Part shown: positions 52,975-61,950 of the stretch, one piece after another | How the letters are laid out: the number at the start of each line of letters is the position of its first letter | How positions within the stretch are numbered: position 1 is the stretch's first letter | Assembly: GCA_947471745.1 (NCBI GenBank) | Contig: CANJKZ010001109.1 | Coordinates: 3,768,501 to 3,832,500 of the forward strand | DNA length: 64,000 nucleotides | DNA from: Closterium sp. Naga37s-1 | Lineage: Eukaryota; Streptophyta; Zygnematophyceae; Desmidiales; Closteriaceae | Direction of reading: 5' to 3' | Translations under genes and position numbers: made by a program | Notes under the pieces: model-generated | Databases searched by the model: none | What the model was told of the DNA's origin: nothing | The model's input: only the letters and a program-made list of their open reading frames with translations

Positions 52975-54666
52975 TCAACCCATACATCCTGAAGAGCGGC
53001 GTTTTTCCTGAAGAGAACCGGAGGGGTCTGTTGGACACGGAAGGACAGTGGAGGCTCGTGCGACTACTGGGCCCCTAGTGGGGTCAGCCAGTGAGACTGG
53101 TATAGGTGCAGCTAGTGGTGTGAGTGTGGTGCAATCACGAAAGAAACAACGAGACGCGCCTGAGTCAAGTGTGAAAGTGTGAAGGGCCTCATTGGAGGCA
53201 GCAGACGCACTAGCAGCAGACTCACTAGCACCTGGGATTGCAAACTCACTAGCACCTAGTGCTGCAGCGGACTCACGAGCACCTAGAGCAGCAGCCTTGA
53301 CACCAGCATCACCAGGGACACACGAGTAACACGCACCCTCATCACTAAGCTCAGTCACATACATAGCATAGATGGCAGCATTGATCTTTACAAAGTCAAG
53401 AGCATACACATTTACCCCCATCCCCTGTAGTTTCACCCAGTTGGGGACAATCGACTCCTCCCCGTACTCATCCACCCAGGCATCCTCAAGACAGCCGAAG
53501 CACCGATACTCGGTGTGCAGCTTCCCGCAGGGCTGACCCTTCAGCTTCCCAGTGCGCCTGACGTACGGGCAGCGACCAGAGCCCCCAGGGGAAACACGCT
53601 GGACAACCCACTCACGAAGGCGCTGAGGCGTGGGGTTGTCCGGGAGGCGCGGCAGCTGCTGTGCAGAGCCACCACCGCCACGGCCTCCACCCTTGCCAGC
53701 TCCACCCCGACCTCCTCCACCACCCCCGCCGCCTCCACCACCCCTGCCCCCTCCACCACCCCCGCTGCCTCCACCACCCCGGCCACCTCCACTGCCGCCA
53801 CCCCCAGAGCCACCACCCCCGCCACCACCACCCCCGCCACCTCCACCGCTAGAGCCACCCCCACCCCCCTTGCCCCCTTTGCCCTTGCTGTTGTTGCGCC
53901 TTCCACCGGGAGCAGACGCAGCGCCAACTTCCTCAGCACCAAGGAGGTCGACATCAGCAGCAGTAGCAACTGAGCGGAGGAGGGGGGAGGGAGTACACCC
54001 TTCAAAGAAGGGGGAGCGGGGAGTGCCGCGAGAGGCAGCGACATCGACAGTGCTCTTCTCGGCCTCAAGAAGGGACTTCTCAAGCGAGTCGAGCATGATC
54101 TCAGTGGGGTCAAGGGCTAGGAACTGGTCCCTGACAGTGCGAAGGGAGTCAGGGAGGCGAGTGACGAAAAAGTACAGTGTTATATATAGAGGGGGGGGGG
54201 GGGGGGGGGGCTCGCAGCAAGGAAGGCCGGCTTGAGAGCAGCGCGGTAGCGAGCCTCACTAGAGCGCAGGTGGGTAAAGAGGTCAGAGACAGTCTGGAAG
54301 TCGACTAGCTCGGGATGCAAGTACGGCAGCATTAGACGGCCTAGGGCAGCAGTAGCTGGGGAGGAGTAGCGAGCGACTACAGCGTCATAGAGGGCCTTGG
54401 CTGTTTTCTGCTGGCTAAAGTGCGCGCGCTCAGCTACGGGCAGGTATTTGCGGACAGCAAGGCGGGCAGTGGCGTCACGCATGAGCCACTTCGAATGATC
54501 CTCTACCGCTGTGGCAGCTGGGGCTGGGAGGGTTCCCGGCGGTATGCAAGAACAATAAAATTCCGTCCCTAGCCTCGCTTTGCAGGTAGAGCTGGAGCTG
54601 GAGCCAAACATCAAAGCCAATCGCACGACCCTCGGCATCAAAAGTAAGAACTGAGAAGTTAGCTAT
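52975..54666 (-). pseudogene. Element C gag and protease
   Basis: The N-terminus (ANFSVLTFDAEGRAIGF) lies at 54663 reading left and its start codon is ATA where D has ATG. Capsid motifs RDATARLAVRKYLPVAERAH and AKALYDAVVARYSSPATAALG follow. A G run of about 25 at 54190-54215 breaks the frame. From 54096 one long frame covers SLEKSLLEAEKSTVDVAASR, a Gly-rich tract, CPYVRRTG...CGKLHTEYRC (C-x13-C-x3-H-x4-C), and the protease LDSGASRCFFRD near 53140. A deletion near 53010 removes part of the protease C-terminus. Confidence 0.9.
54188..54214. repeat. G homopolymer in element C gag
   Basis: About 25 consecutive G interrupt the capsid reading frame; could be affected by sequencing error. Confidence 0.85.
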
Positions 54667-55658
54667 GGATGCAGTAGCAGTAGCAGCAGCAGTAGCAGTA
54701 GCGGTAGCAGCAGTGGCAGTAGCAGCATTTTACGCAGCAGGAGGAGCAGTAGCAGCAGTGTTGCTCAGGCAGGGCGGCGCGGCTGCAGTAGCAGCAAAAG
54801 CAGCAGCAGCAGGTAGTTGCAGCAGCAGCAAGGTGCAGCAGCAGCAAGGAGCAGCAGCTGCAGCAAGTAGCAGCAGCAGGAGCGCTCAGGAGGAGGCGCG
54901 CAGCAGCAGCGGTAGCAGCGCGCGGGCTGGGTGCGCGCGGGTCTGCAGGGCAGGGTGCAGCAGCGGCAGTGCTTGCACCGGCAGCAGTAGCAGTGGCGCG
55001 CTTAATAGAAGCAGTAACAGCAGTACACTTGCAGTAGCAGCTTGCAGCAGCAGCACGTAGCAGGAGCAGCACTGGGCAGCAGGTGCGCGTGAGGTGCTCG
55101 CGGGCATGGCGCAGGCCGGCGCAGGCTGCTGGCGGGCAGCGCGAGCTGGGCACAGTGGCGCTCGCGGGTAGGGACGTAGTGGCGCTTGCAGCAGGCAGCG
55201 CGCAGGCAATGCGGGCTGGCAGTGCGCGGGCAGTGTGCTGGCTAGCGCGCGGGGCAGAGCAGTGCGGTTTTGCAGGGCACAGCGCAGCAGCGCGTGCGGC
55301 AGCAGGCAATGCGGGCCAAGGAGCGCGGGCAGCCTGCGGGCGCTCGCGAACGACACAGGGCAGTAGCCAGGGCAGTGCGAGCTGCGCGCGGGGCAGGGCT
55401 AGGGTTGCTCACGGGGCAACGCGAGCAGCATGCGGGGAAGCAGGCGGGCTGGTGCACACGGCAGCGCTACAGTGCGCTGGTTAAGGAAGGGCCGCGCTAC
55501 AGCGCGACAGGGTAGGGCAGGCGCGATTTCGCTAGGAAGGGCGGCACTAGCGGGTAATAGGTCACGACTGGGTGAGGAAGGACAGAATGGACGAGTAGGC
55601 GAATTTTCAACGGTGGGCCCTTTACAAAACTAGGTCCTAAGGTATAGGAACGTCCTAT
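54667..55658 (-). repeat. Leader of element C: GCAGCAGTA and GC-rich repeats
   Basis: The leader between primer site and gag holds GTAGCAGCAGCAGTAGC arrays (54670-55065) and then GCGCGCGGGGCAG-type GC-rich sequence to about 55500. No motif suggests a protein on either strand. Confidence 0.7.
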
Positions 55659-55670
55659 TATCTGAAACCA
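55659..55670 (-). promoter_or_regulatory. Primer-binding site of C
   Basis: On the minus strand TGGTTTCAGATA follows the LTR end TCTAACA; it is a weak match to the initiator methionine complement TGGTATCAGAGC. Confidence 0.6.
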
Positions 55671-55806
55671 TGTTAGAATCTAGTGAGAGAGGAGTGTCAA
55701 TTAGGTGGGGGGGGGGGGGGTACAAGACTATCGAGCAATGCGTTGTACCCTCTAAGGATAACCCCTACATAGCCCAGAAAGCTATAAACATAATTATGTT
55801 TTGACA
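55671..55806 (-). repeat. 5' LTR of C
   Basis: 136 bp including a run of about 14 G. TGTCAAAACATAATTATG to TCTAACA on the minus strand. Confidence 0.92.
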
Positions 55807-55832
55807 CATTCCTCTGTTCACACTTCTTTTCA
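55807..55832 (+). repeat. 5' LTR of H, last part
   Basis: CATTCCTCTGTTCACACTTC to TTTTCA resumes the H LTR after element C and matches the end of the 3' LTR at 59353-59378. Confidence 0.85.
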
Positions 55833-56242
55833 TGGTATCTGTCACTGGGTTAGATCCTTGTACCCCTGCTGCCCCGTGCGCGGCGACTGTTCTCGTGCGC
55901 TGCCCTGCCCGTGCGCTGCCCTGAACGCCGCGCCTGCCTGCACGCACCTGCCTGTGCGCTGCCCTATACGCCGCACCTGCCCCCGCGCTGCCTCGTGCGG
56001 CGCGCCTGTCTGTACGGGCCGCCTCTGCCCCGCGCGCCGCACCTGCCCGCTCGCAGTTGCTCATACGCCGCGCTGCTGCCACTGCTGGCCGTGAGCCATA
56101 CCATTACTGCTGCTTGCGTGCCGCTACCGCTCGAGTGCCACCGCTGCGCTTGGCCATGCTACTGCTCACCTATTGCCGGGCTGTATCCCGAGCCGCCGTC
56201 CATGCCTAGATCCTAGTGCTGCTGCTTGACTTAATTTCCGTC
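55833..56242 (+). other. Primer site and leader of H
   Basis: TGGTATCTGTCAC follows the LTR as a degenerate primer-binding site. Then GC-rich leader sequence (CGCGCTGCCTCGTGCGG) similar in kind to those of A and D, with no gene. Confidence 0.65.
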
Positions 56243-57370
56243 ATGGCGATTATCTCTGTCCTAGCGTGTGTCTCAGGTCACACCATCCCCCTTGGTTTAG
56301 CCTTTGGAGGTCTCCTCTGGCCTGACTGAGGGAGGTGACCCTGCTGCTGACGACACTGTGGCCTCTTGCTGCTCCCCGCGCTTGGAGACCCCTCCTGGCT
56401 TTCCGCCTCGGCCGTCTTCGCCACCTCTACAGCCTGTCGCTGTGGACTTCGGTGCTGCTGGGGGTGGTGGCACTGGAGGTGTGGGCCCAGAGGGTGCCGG
56501 CACTAGAGGTGCTCGTTCAGGGGGTGCTGAGCCTGGGGGTATTGAGCCTGGGGGTGCTGAGCCTGGGGGTGGTCAGCAGCTGCAGTTGCGTCCGCAGGAG
56601 ACTCTCTTGCCGCAGCAGCTTTGTGAGTGGGTGGCCCAGCGCTGTGCTGACTCTGGAGGTACTCTGGGGGTGCTGAGCATGAGGGTGCTGAGTCTGGGGG
56701 TGCTGAGCCTGGGGGCGCTGATACTAGAGGTGCTGAGCTGGGGTTGCTACCTCTGGAGCTCGTGGTCCTGGAGCTGGAGGTCCTGGAGTTGGAGGTGCTG
56801 GAGGTACTAGAGCTGGAGGTGCTAGAGGTACTGGGGCTGCTGGTGCTGGAGATACTGGAGCTGGAGGTACCGGAGCGGGTGGTGCTGGGAGTTCTCGTAC
56901 TGGAGGTGTTGGAGCTGGAGGTACTGGAGGTTCTAGTGCTGGCGGTGCTGCGTAGCCAGTGCAGCGGCGACCGTTTTTCTGGCCACAGGTGTACTCGTCG
57001 CTGCCACCACCTGGCTTGGCGCTTCGCCAGGTTCTTAGTCTTCCGTCTTCCATTGGCCTTGTTCCTCCCCTACTGTGTCGACCGCCTGACCCGTCTCACA
57101 CACTGTTACAGTCTGACTCCCCACTACCTGCTCCGTCTGGTCCCGCCTCGCCTGTTCGCATTGTTTGAAGTGCTCGTCGTATTCGTCCTCCACCTGTCCC
57201 CGGCACTCACACTATGGCACTTCGTCCCTCCTATGTGCCACAACGTGTTGTGCTACTGTCTCCTCCAGGGTCCTCTTGACGTTCCTGACACTGAGTCTGG
57301 TCTTGCTCGTGCTGCTAGTCCTACTATCACTCGCTCTCTAGCCACACTTGTTAGTGACCCTACCTTTGAG
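56243..57370 (+). pseudogene. Element H gag start fused to the post-integrase linker
   Basis: ATG at 56243 begins MAIISVLA, matching MATLNVLAF of the D gag, but after nine or so residues the sequence becomes CVSG, then the linker normally found after integrase (LEVSSGLTEGGDPAADDTVA; PRLETPPGFPPRPSSPP near 56390). Capsid, zinc cluster, protease and integrase are missing. A QQLCEWVAQR segment near 56615 and a GGTGCTGGAG array to 56950 follow. Frames shift repeatedly toward 57370. Confidence 0.82.
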
Positions 57371-59110
57371 TCTGCTGCTGCGTCTACCTTAGTCGCTAAG
57401 CTCGTAGAATTTGTTGTTGCCTCTCGCTCTGACTACTTCGCGAATCTTGTTTCTGAGTCTGACTGTCCTCCGTCGGTCGCGGGTGAGCTTGCCCTTGGCA
57501 GTGACGTCCTTGAGGACAGACAGTTTGACCTCGAGGACCTTGCGGCTGCTGTACCTCATCTTGCTGCCATGCTGCTTTGCCCTGAGGGAGACCCAGATGC
57601 ACTGGACATCCCGACCCCGCACTCTTACGCTAAGGCGATCATGGGTCCTTACTCCTCTCAGTGCCAGACAGCCATGGACGTAGAGATGGCATAAGTCCTC
57701 ATGCACCTTGGTCGACACAGTTCCCCCTCAGGGTGAAGCGGCCGCCGGGTTCTTCGCCTGTCTTCAAGGCGCATTACGTTGCACGAGGCTTCAGTCAGCG
57801 GCAAGGAGTCCACTTCTTCCAAACCTTCTCCCCACTCTGAAGATGACAACTTTTCGGGTGTTAGTGCACGTTGCAGCACAGCGTGAATATGAGTTGCACT
57901 CGCTCGACTTCGCCACAGCTTTCTTGCAGGGCAGCCTACACGAGGAAATCTGGCTGCGCCGCCCATCTAGCTTCACTGGGTCATTTCCTTAGGGTACCCA
58001 GTGTAGCCTCCGGCGGCCAATCAACGGTCTCCGCCAGGCGCCCCGCGAGTGGCACAACACAATGAGGACGACGCTTTCGGCTCTTGGCTTTGTTCCTTTG
58101 ACTGCTGACCCGTCGCTCTTTCTGCGCACCGACCCTTCTCTCCCGCCATTCTACATCTTCGTGTGCGTCGACGACTTGGTCATTGCTACTGCTGACACTG
58201 ATGCATTGGCCCTTGTGAAGGCGAAGCTGCAGAAGCGACACACCTGCACTGACCTAGGCGAACTGCGGATTTATCTTGGCCTGCAGATCACCCGGGACAG
58301 AGCAGCACGCACCATCACTCTGACTCAGTCACACATGGTGCAGCAGGTCCTTCAACGCTTAGGCTTACGGTTCTCTTCGTCAGAGCCCACTCCTCTGGCT
58401 ACGAGCCACTCGCTCTCAGCTCCACCTTCGGACGAGTCCGTAGAGCTGAGTGGTCCGTATCCAGAGCTTGTTGGTTGCCTCATGTACATGATGGCTTGCA
58501 CTCAACCTGACCTCGTTTACCCTCTTAGCATCCTGGTGCACTTTGTTGCGCTCGGGAAGCACTGCCCTGAGTACTACCGCGCTGCGCAAAGAGTACTGCG
58601 TTACTGGTGGAGTATATCAGAGGTGTGCTTGGAGGACGGGTTCCAGTTGTGCTCAATGTACACTCAGACACTTCTTGGGTTGATGACCAGGAGACTCAGC
58701 GGTCGTCACAGGGTTACACTTTCAGTCTCGGCGCTGGTTCTATCTCCTGAAGGTCCACCCGCTCGTCTTCTGTGCTTAGTTCCAGCTGTGAAGCCGAGAT
58801 CTACGATGTGACTATGGCTGCACAGCGCCGGCTGACCTACTTGCTGACTGACTTGGGTGAGCAGCCTCGTTCTCCTCCGAACCGTACATCGACAACAAGG
58901 CTATGATTCCCTTGTGTCGGGAGCAGATACTGGAGCACAGAACGAAGCACATTGCTCTTCGTTACTTCCTTGCATGAGATTTACGGCAGCGTGTTCAGCT
59001 TCGCCTTGCTTACGTGGCCTCCCAGACCAACACTGCTGATATCTTTACCAAGGCCCTGGGGTGTGGTGATTATCAGTGTTTCTGCACTTGTCTTGAGCTT
59101 GTGCCTACTA
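57371..59110 (+). pseudogene. Element H reverse transcriptase and RNase H
   Basis: SYAKAIMGPYSSQCQTAMDV near 57625, then a deletion of the WKSTGTYVDEV to WIF part near 57690. VKRPPGSSPVFKAHYVARGF, LDFATAFLQGSLHEEIWLRR and a catalytic box reading FVCVDDLVIA near 58165 (Tyr of YVDD replaced by Cys, both Asp kept). RNase H pieces: GCLMYMMACTQPDLVYPLSI, SSCEAEIYDVTMAAQ-like near 58795, YIDNKAMIPLC near 58890, NTADIFTKAL near 59030. Several frameshifts and stops. Confidence 0.88.
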
Positions 59111-59305
59111 TACCTCACTTGTCTTGTAATTTGATATATATATATTACTACATGCTTACGATTGCTAGGATGTGATAAATGTATTGCTTTTGCTATTATA
59201 ACACTGCGTGTGAACTGCCTTGTGGCCACCTTCTTGTGCTCGGACTGTGTGGTGATGTTGAGATCCACCCTGGGTTTTGCGTTGTTGCTTCTCTTGACTG
59301 GTCTC

Positions 59306-59378
59306 ATCCATTTAGGGTTCACTACTTGTGTCTCATGGCTGCTAGTCATTCTCATTCCGCTATTCACACTTCTTTACA
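59306..59378 (+). repeat. Truncated 3' LTR of H
   Basis: ATCCATTTAGGGTTCACTAC to CTTTACA matches the second half of the H 5' LTR. The polypurine tract and first half of the LTR are deleted (junction near 59305). Confidence 0.8.
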
Positions 59379-59383
59379 GTTGC

Positions 59384-60011
59384 AAAGCGACCGTGATAGG
59401 GCGTGAACCTACGGTCCCCTATGAGGCCCTCCTCATGTCAGAAGCAATAGTATCGAGTTTTTTCGTTACAAACCGCTCGTCATACTTGAAAAAAGTTTCT
59501 TCCGCGATGTAATTTGTGCAATTTGCAGCTCGTTTTATCGGGTTCGAGCTACACTTTTTTTTTCAGCGCGCAAAATCACCAACGATTTGTTTATGAGAGA
59601 TGGTAGACTTAGTTGAATAGTATCGTTTATACGTTTCATTCCAAACGACGTTTTGCGAAACAATTTCGGAGCATCACAAAACAATCTGTATTGTAGCCAC
59701 ATGCCAAATCATCCATGCATTTTTTTCTTGCCCTCTACAAGCCACAAATTTGTGAAACAAAAAGCCAGGTGTCTATGAATTTTGTGTGTTTCATGCGAGT
59801 CTGACAAGAGGCTGGCCAGATAGGGGGCCGTAGAAACACACCCTTATTGAACAATTTTATTGTGTGAAAGTGTTACACTAAGGCTGTACTGTATTGTAAG
59901 AGGAGGATGGACATGGCCAACATAGTGAAAGTAGTGTAGCACCAACGCGGTTCTCCCTCCGATATCGGCCTTTTGCCAGATTCCAACAAGTTTTCAGGGT
60001 GTTTTTGTGTA
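59384..60011. other. AT-rich non-coding stretch with a weak inverted-repeat candidate (59398-59842)
   Basis: No gene seen. GGGCGTGAACCTACGGTCCC at 59398 and the reverse complement of the sequence ending 59842 (GGGTGTGTTTCTACGGCCCC) match at about 18 of 24 positions, as expected of a decayed inverted-repeat transposon of about 445 bp. The flanking bases do not give a clean target duplication. The rest is AT-rich, with poly-T tracts. Confidence 0.35.
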
Positions 60012-60016
60012 TGAAA

Positions 60017-60196
60017 TGTGAAGATAAGCAGTAGAAGAAGGCGCCATAGCTAGGAAAGCCCTAGCTAGGCAAGAAACAGTTTAGGCAAAGAAGGGAGGGT
60101 TGCACTAGCAAGAATGAGGATACAAATAGCAAACCCTAGAAGGGTTGTACTCGCTGTAGAGCACCCCACTACAGGCTAGAGCATAATATTCTGACA
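60017..60196 (-). repeat. 3' LTR of TRIM3
   Basis: 180 bp, identical to 61308-61487. It contains a segment of about 55 bp (CTTGCCTAGCTAGGGCTTTC region on the minus strand) that is missing from TRIM1 LTRs. Confidence 0.93.
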
Positions 60197-61079
60197 CACC
60201 CCCATAGCCAAAGTGGGGTGTAATCAGCAGAGCAAGCAAAGCAGAACAAGCTCAGGGTGGATCACAATGTCACCACACATTCTGAGCACAAGTTCAGGAA
60301 GCAAGAGTTCACAATAGGTAAGTAAGGCTAGAGCTAATCACAGAGGGCAAGTGAGGAGGAGGAGAGACTGTGGGGGAGAGAAGATGGGAGGCGACTGCTG
60401 ACGCTGCAGACACACAGACGAGCTGCTGGCTCAGTGGCTACCGGAACAGCGCTCCGGACTACTGGGGTAACTGGCCCCGCGGCTAAAAGTAGCGGCAGAC
60501 GAGCAACGGACCCACGGGCGACTGGCGACTACCGGAGATTGTAGCCTCCGGACTGCTGCTGCTGCTGACGACAAGACTGCTGCCTCCACTCGACCTCCCC
60601 AGTTGCCTAACGCCCTTCTCACACACCCCCTGCTCAAACCCTAGCCCTACACCCACAACACCCCCTTAAACCCTAAACCCCAGACTCCCACACATCCACC
60701 CCCCTCAGCGAGAGCTGCAGCAGTGGGAGACGAAGGAGGAGGAGGAGGAGGGAACGGCACGCAGAAGCTGCACCCCCATACCCCCCACCCCCAAACCCTA
60801 ATCCAGGAGAACAGGCAGAAGGAGGGGTGGGGCGCCTTCAGAAGCACGGGGGACAGCGGGGAGGACAGGGGCAGCGAAGAACGGGCCGCCCACGGGCCTG
60901 GCACAGCCTCCCGAACCGCGCGCAGGCGGCCCGAGCCGCGCGCGGGCCTGGCGCAGCCCGTACGGGCCGCGCGCCGGCTGTACGGGCCGCGCGCAGGCCA
61001 CGACGGGCGACGGGGGGCGACGCACGGGTCCCCGTCGCCCGTCGTAGCGCCTCCTGGGGGCGACGCGCCGAGTGACGGG

Positions 61080-61200
61080 GCAGAAACCCGTCGCGCGTCT
61101 CGGGGCGCACGGCGGGCAGAAAACTGCCGCGCGCCTCGGGGCGCACGGCGGGCAGAAAACCGCCGCGCGCCTCGGGGCGCACGGCGGGCTGAAAAACCCT
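61080..61200. repeat. 36-bp GC-rich tandem repeat in TRIM3
   Basis: About three units with CGCGCGCCTCGGGGCGCACG, nearly identical to those of TRIM1 at 15010-15155. Confidence 0.85.
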
Positions 61201-61295
61201 AATTTCGACGCCGCGCACCACGGGGCGCGCGGCGGACAGGGAGTAGCAGTAGCAGCGGAAGCAGTGAGGTGGGGCCCACAGGCCAGGAGCATATC

Positions 61296-61307
61296 GCTCT
61301 AATACCA
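61296..61307 (-). promoter_or_regulatory. Primer-binding site of TRIM3
   Basis: TGGTATTAGAGC, one base from the initiator methionine tRNA complement, directly after the LTR end CTTCACA on the minus strand. Confidence 0.85.
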
Positions 61308-61487
61308 TGTGAAGATAAGCAGTAGAAGAAGGCGCCATAGCTAGGAAAGCCCTAGCTAGGCAAGAAACAGTTTAGGCAAAGAAGGGAGGGTTGCACTAGC
61401 AAGAATGAGGATACAAATAGCAAACCCTAGAAGGGTTGTACTCGCTGTAGAGCACCCCACTACAGGCTAGAGCATAATATTCTGACA
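61308..61487 (-). repeat. 5' LTR of TRIM3
   Basis: 180 bp, identical by eye to 60017-60196. Confidence 0.93.
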
Positions 61488-61492
61488 TGAAA

Positions 61493-61950
61493 CATGTTTT
61501 ATTCTCTCTCTTTTCTTGCAGTACTATGTTTTTCATGTGTTTCCTCTCTCTCTCGTTTTTTTTTTTGTTGGGAGCTCTGCATTTTATGCTTGATCCAGAC
61601 CGTTACTCGAAATTTCATTTTTTTTTTTTTAAGAAGCAGGTGTAACAACATTCTTAACTTTGGAATTTCTATGAAGGATTGAACCTGTTAAAAAAACCGG
61701 ATGGTTATTTAAACATTCCCGGCCCGAAGGCTTCACCTCTGCGCCTTGATTCATAACGAATCAGCCCTTGTCCAAGTATCGCGTTAGCCCATATAGAGTT
61801 GCGACGAAGGTCGAAAGTTAGGAAAGTCAACAGTTACGATTGTTGACAACATCGCAATTGTCATCTGAGGTTATGCACTGCAATATGGTAATTGCAAAAC
61901 AGTTAATAAGTTAATGCACCCCTCAGAGTACATGGCTAGCTAGGGCAGAA
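61493..61950. other. AT-rich sequence without recognised features
   Basis: Contains CT-rich and poly-T stretches and several short ORFs without motifs. Nothing further could be supported. Confidence 0.5.

Larger units (their letters stand above)
39187..55806 (-). mobile_element. Ty1/copia retrotransposon C, minus strand, containing later insertions
   Basis: LTRs at 39187-39475 (with a MITE inside) and 55671-55806 start TGTCAAAACATA and end TCTAACA on the minus strand. A perfect 5-bp target duplication CATTC (39182-39186, 55807-55811) places it in the LTR of H. Reading from the right: leader, gag, protease, integrase, linker, reverse transcriptase, RNase H. A long inverted-repeat element (39760-40513) and copia D (40551-49253) are inserted near its 3' end. 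The gag start codon is changed to ATA and frames are broken at several points. Confidence 0.93.
39079..59378 (+). mobile_element. Ty1/copia retrotransposon H, internally deleted, host of the nested cluster
   Basis: The 5' LTR starts TGTCGAAC at 39079 and is split by element C; it finishes at 55807-55832. The primer site and leader follow, then a gag start fused to the post-integrase linker, reverse transcriptase, RNase H and a truncated 3' LTR (59306-59378). Target duplications are GTTAC (39074-39078) and GTTGC (59379-59383), one mismatch. Most of gag, protease and integrase are absent, so only about 3.6 kb of H itself remains around 16.6 kb of later insertions. Confidence 0.85.
60017..61487 (-). 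mobile_element. TRIM3: non-autonomous LTR retrotransposon with identical LTRs
   Basis: 1471 bp with 180-bp LTRs (60017-60196, 61308-61487), target duplication TGAAA (60012-60016, 61488-61492), primer site TGGTATTAGAGC on the minus strand at 61296-61307 and polypurine tract CTATGGGGGTG next to the left LTR. LTRs look identical. The interior shares blocks with TRIM1 (60344-60570) and the 36-bp GC-rich repeats (61080-61200). No gag or pol. Minus-strand open frames over the repeats (Arg/Ala/Pro) are compositional. Confidence 0.95.
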
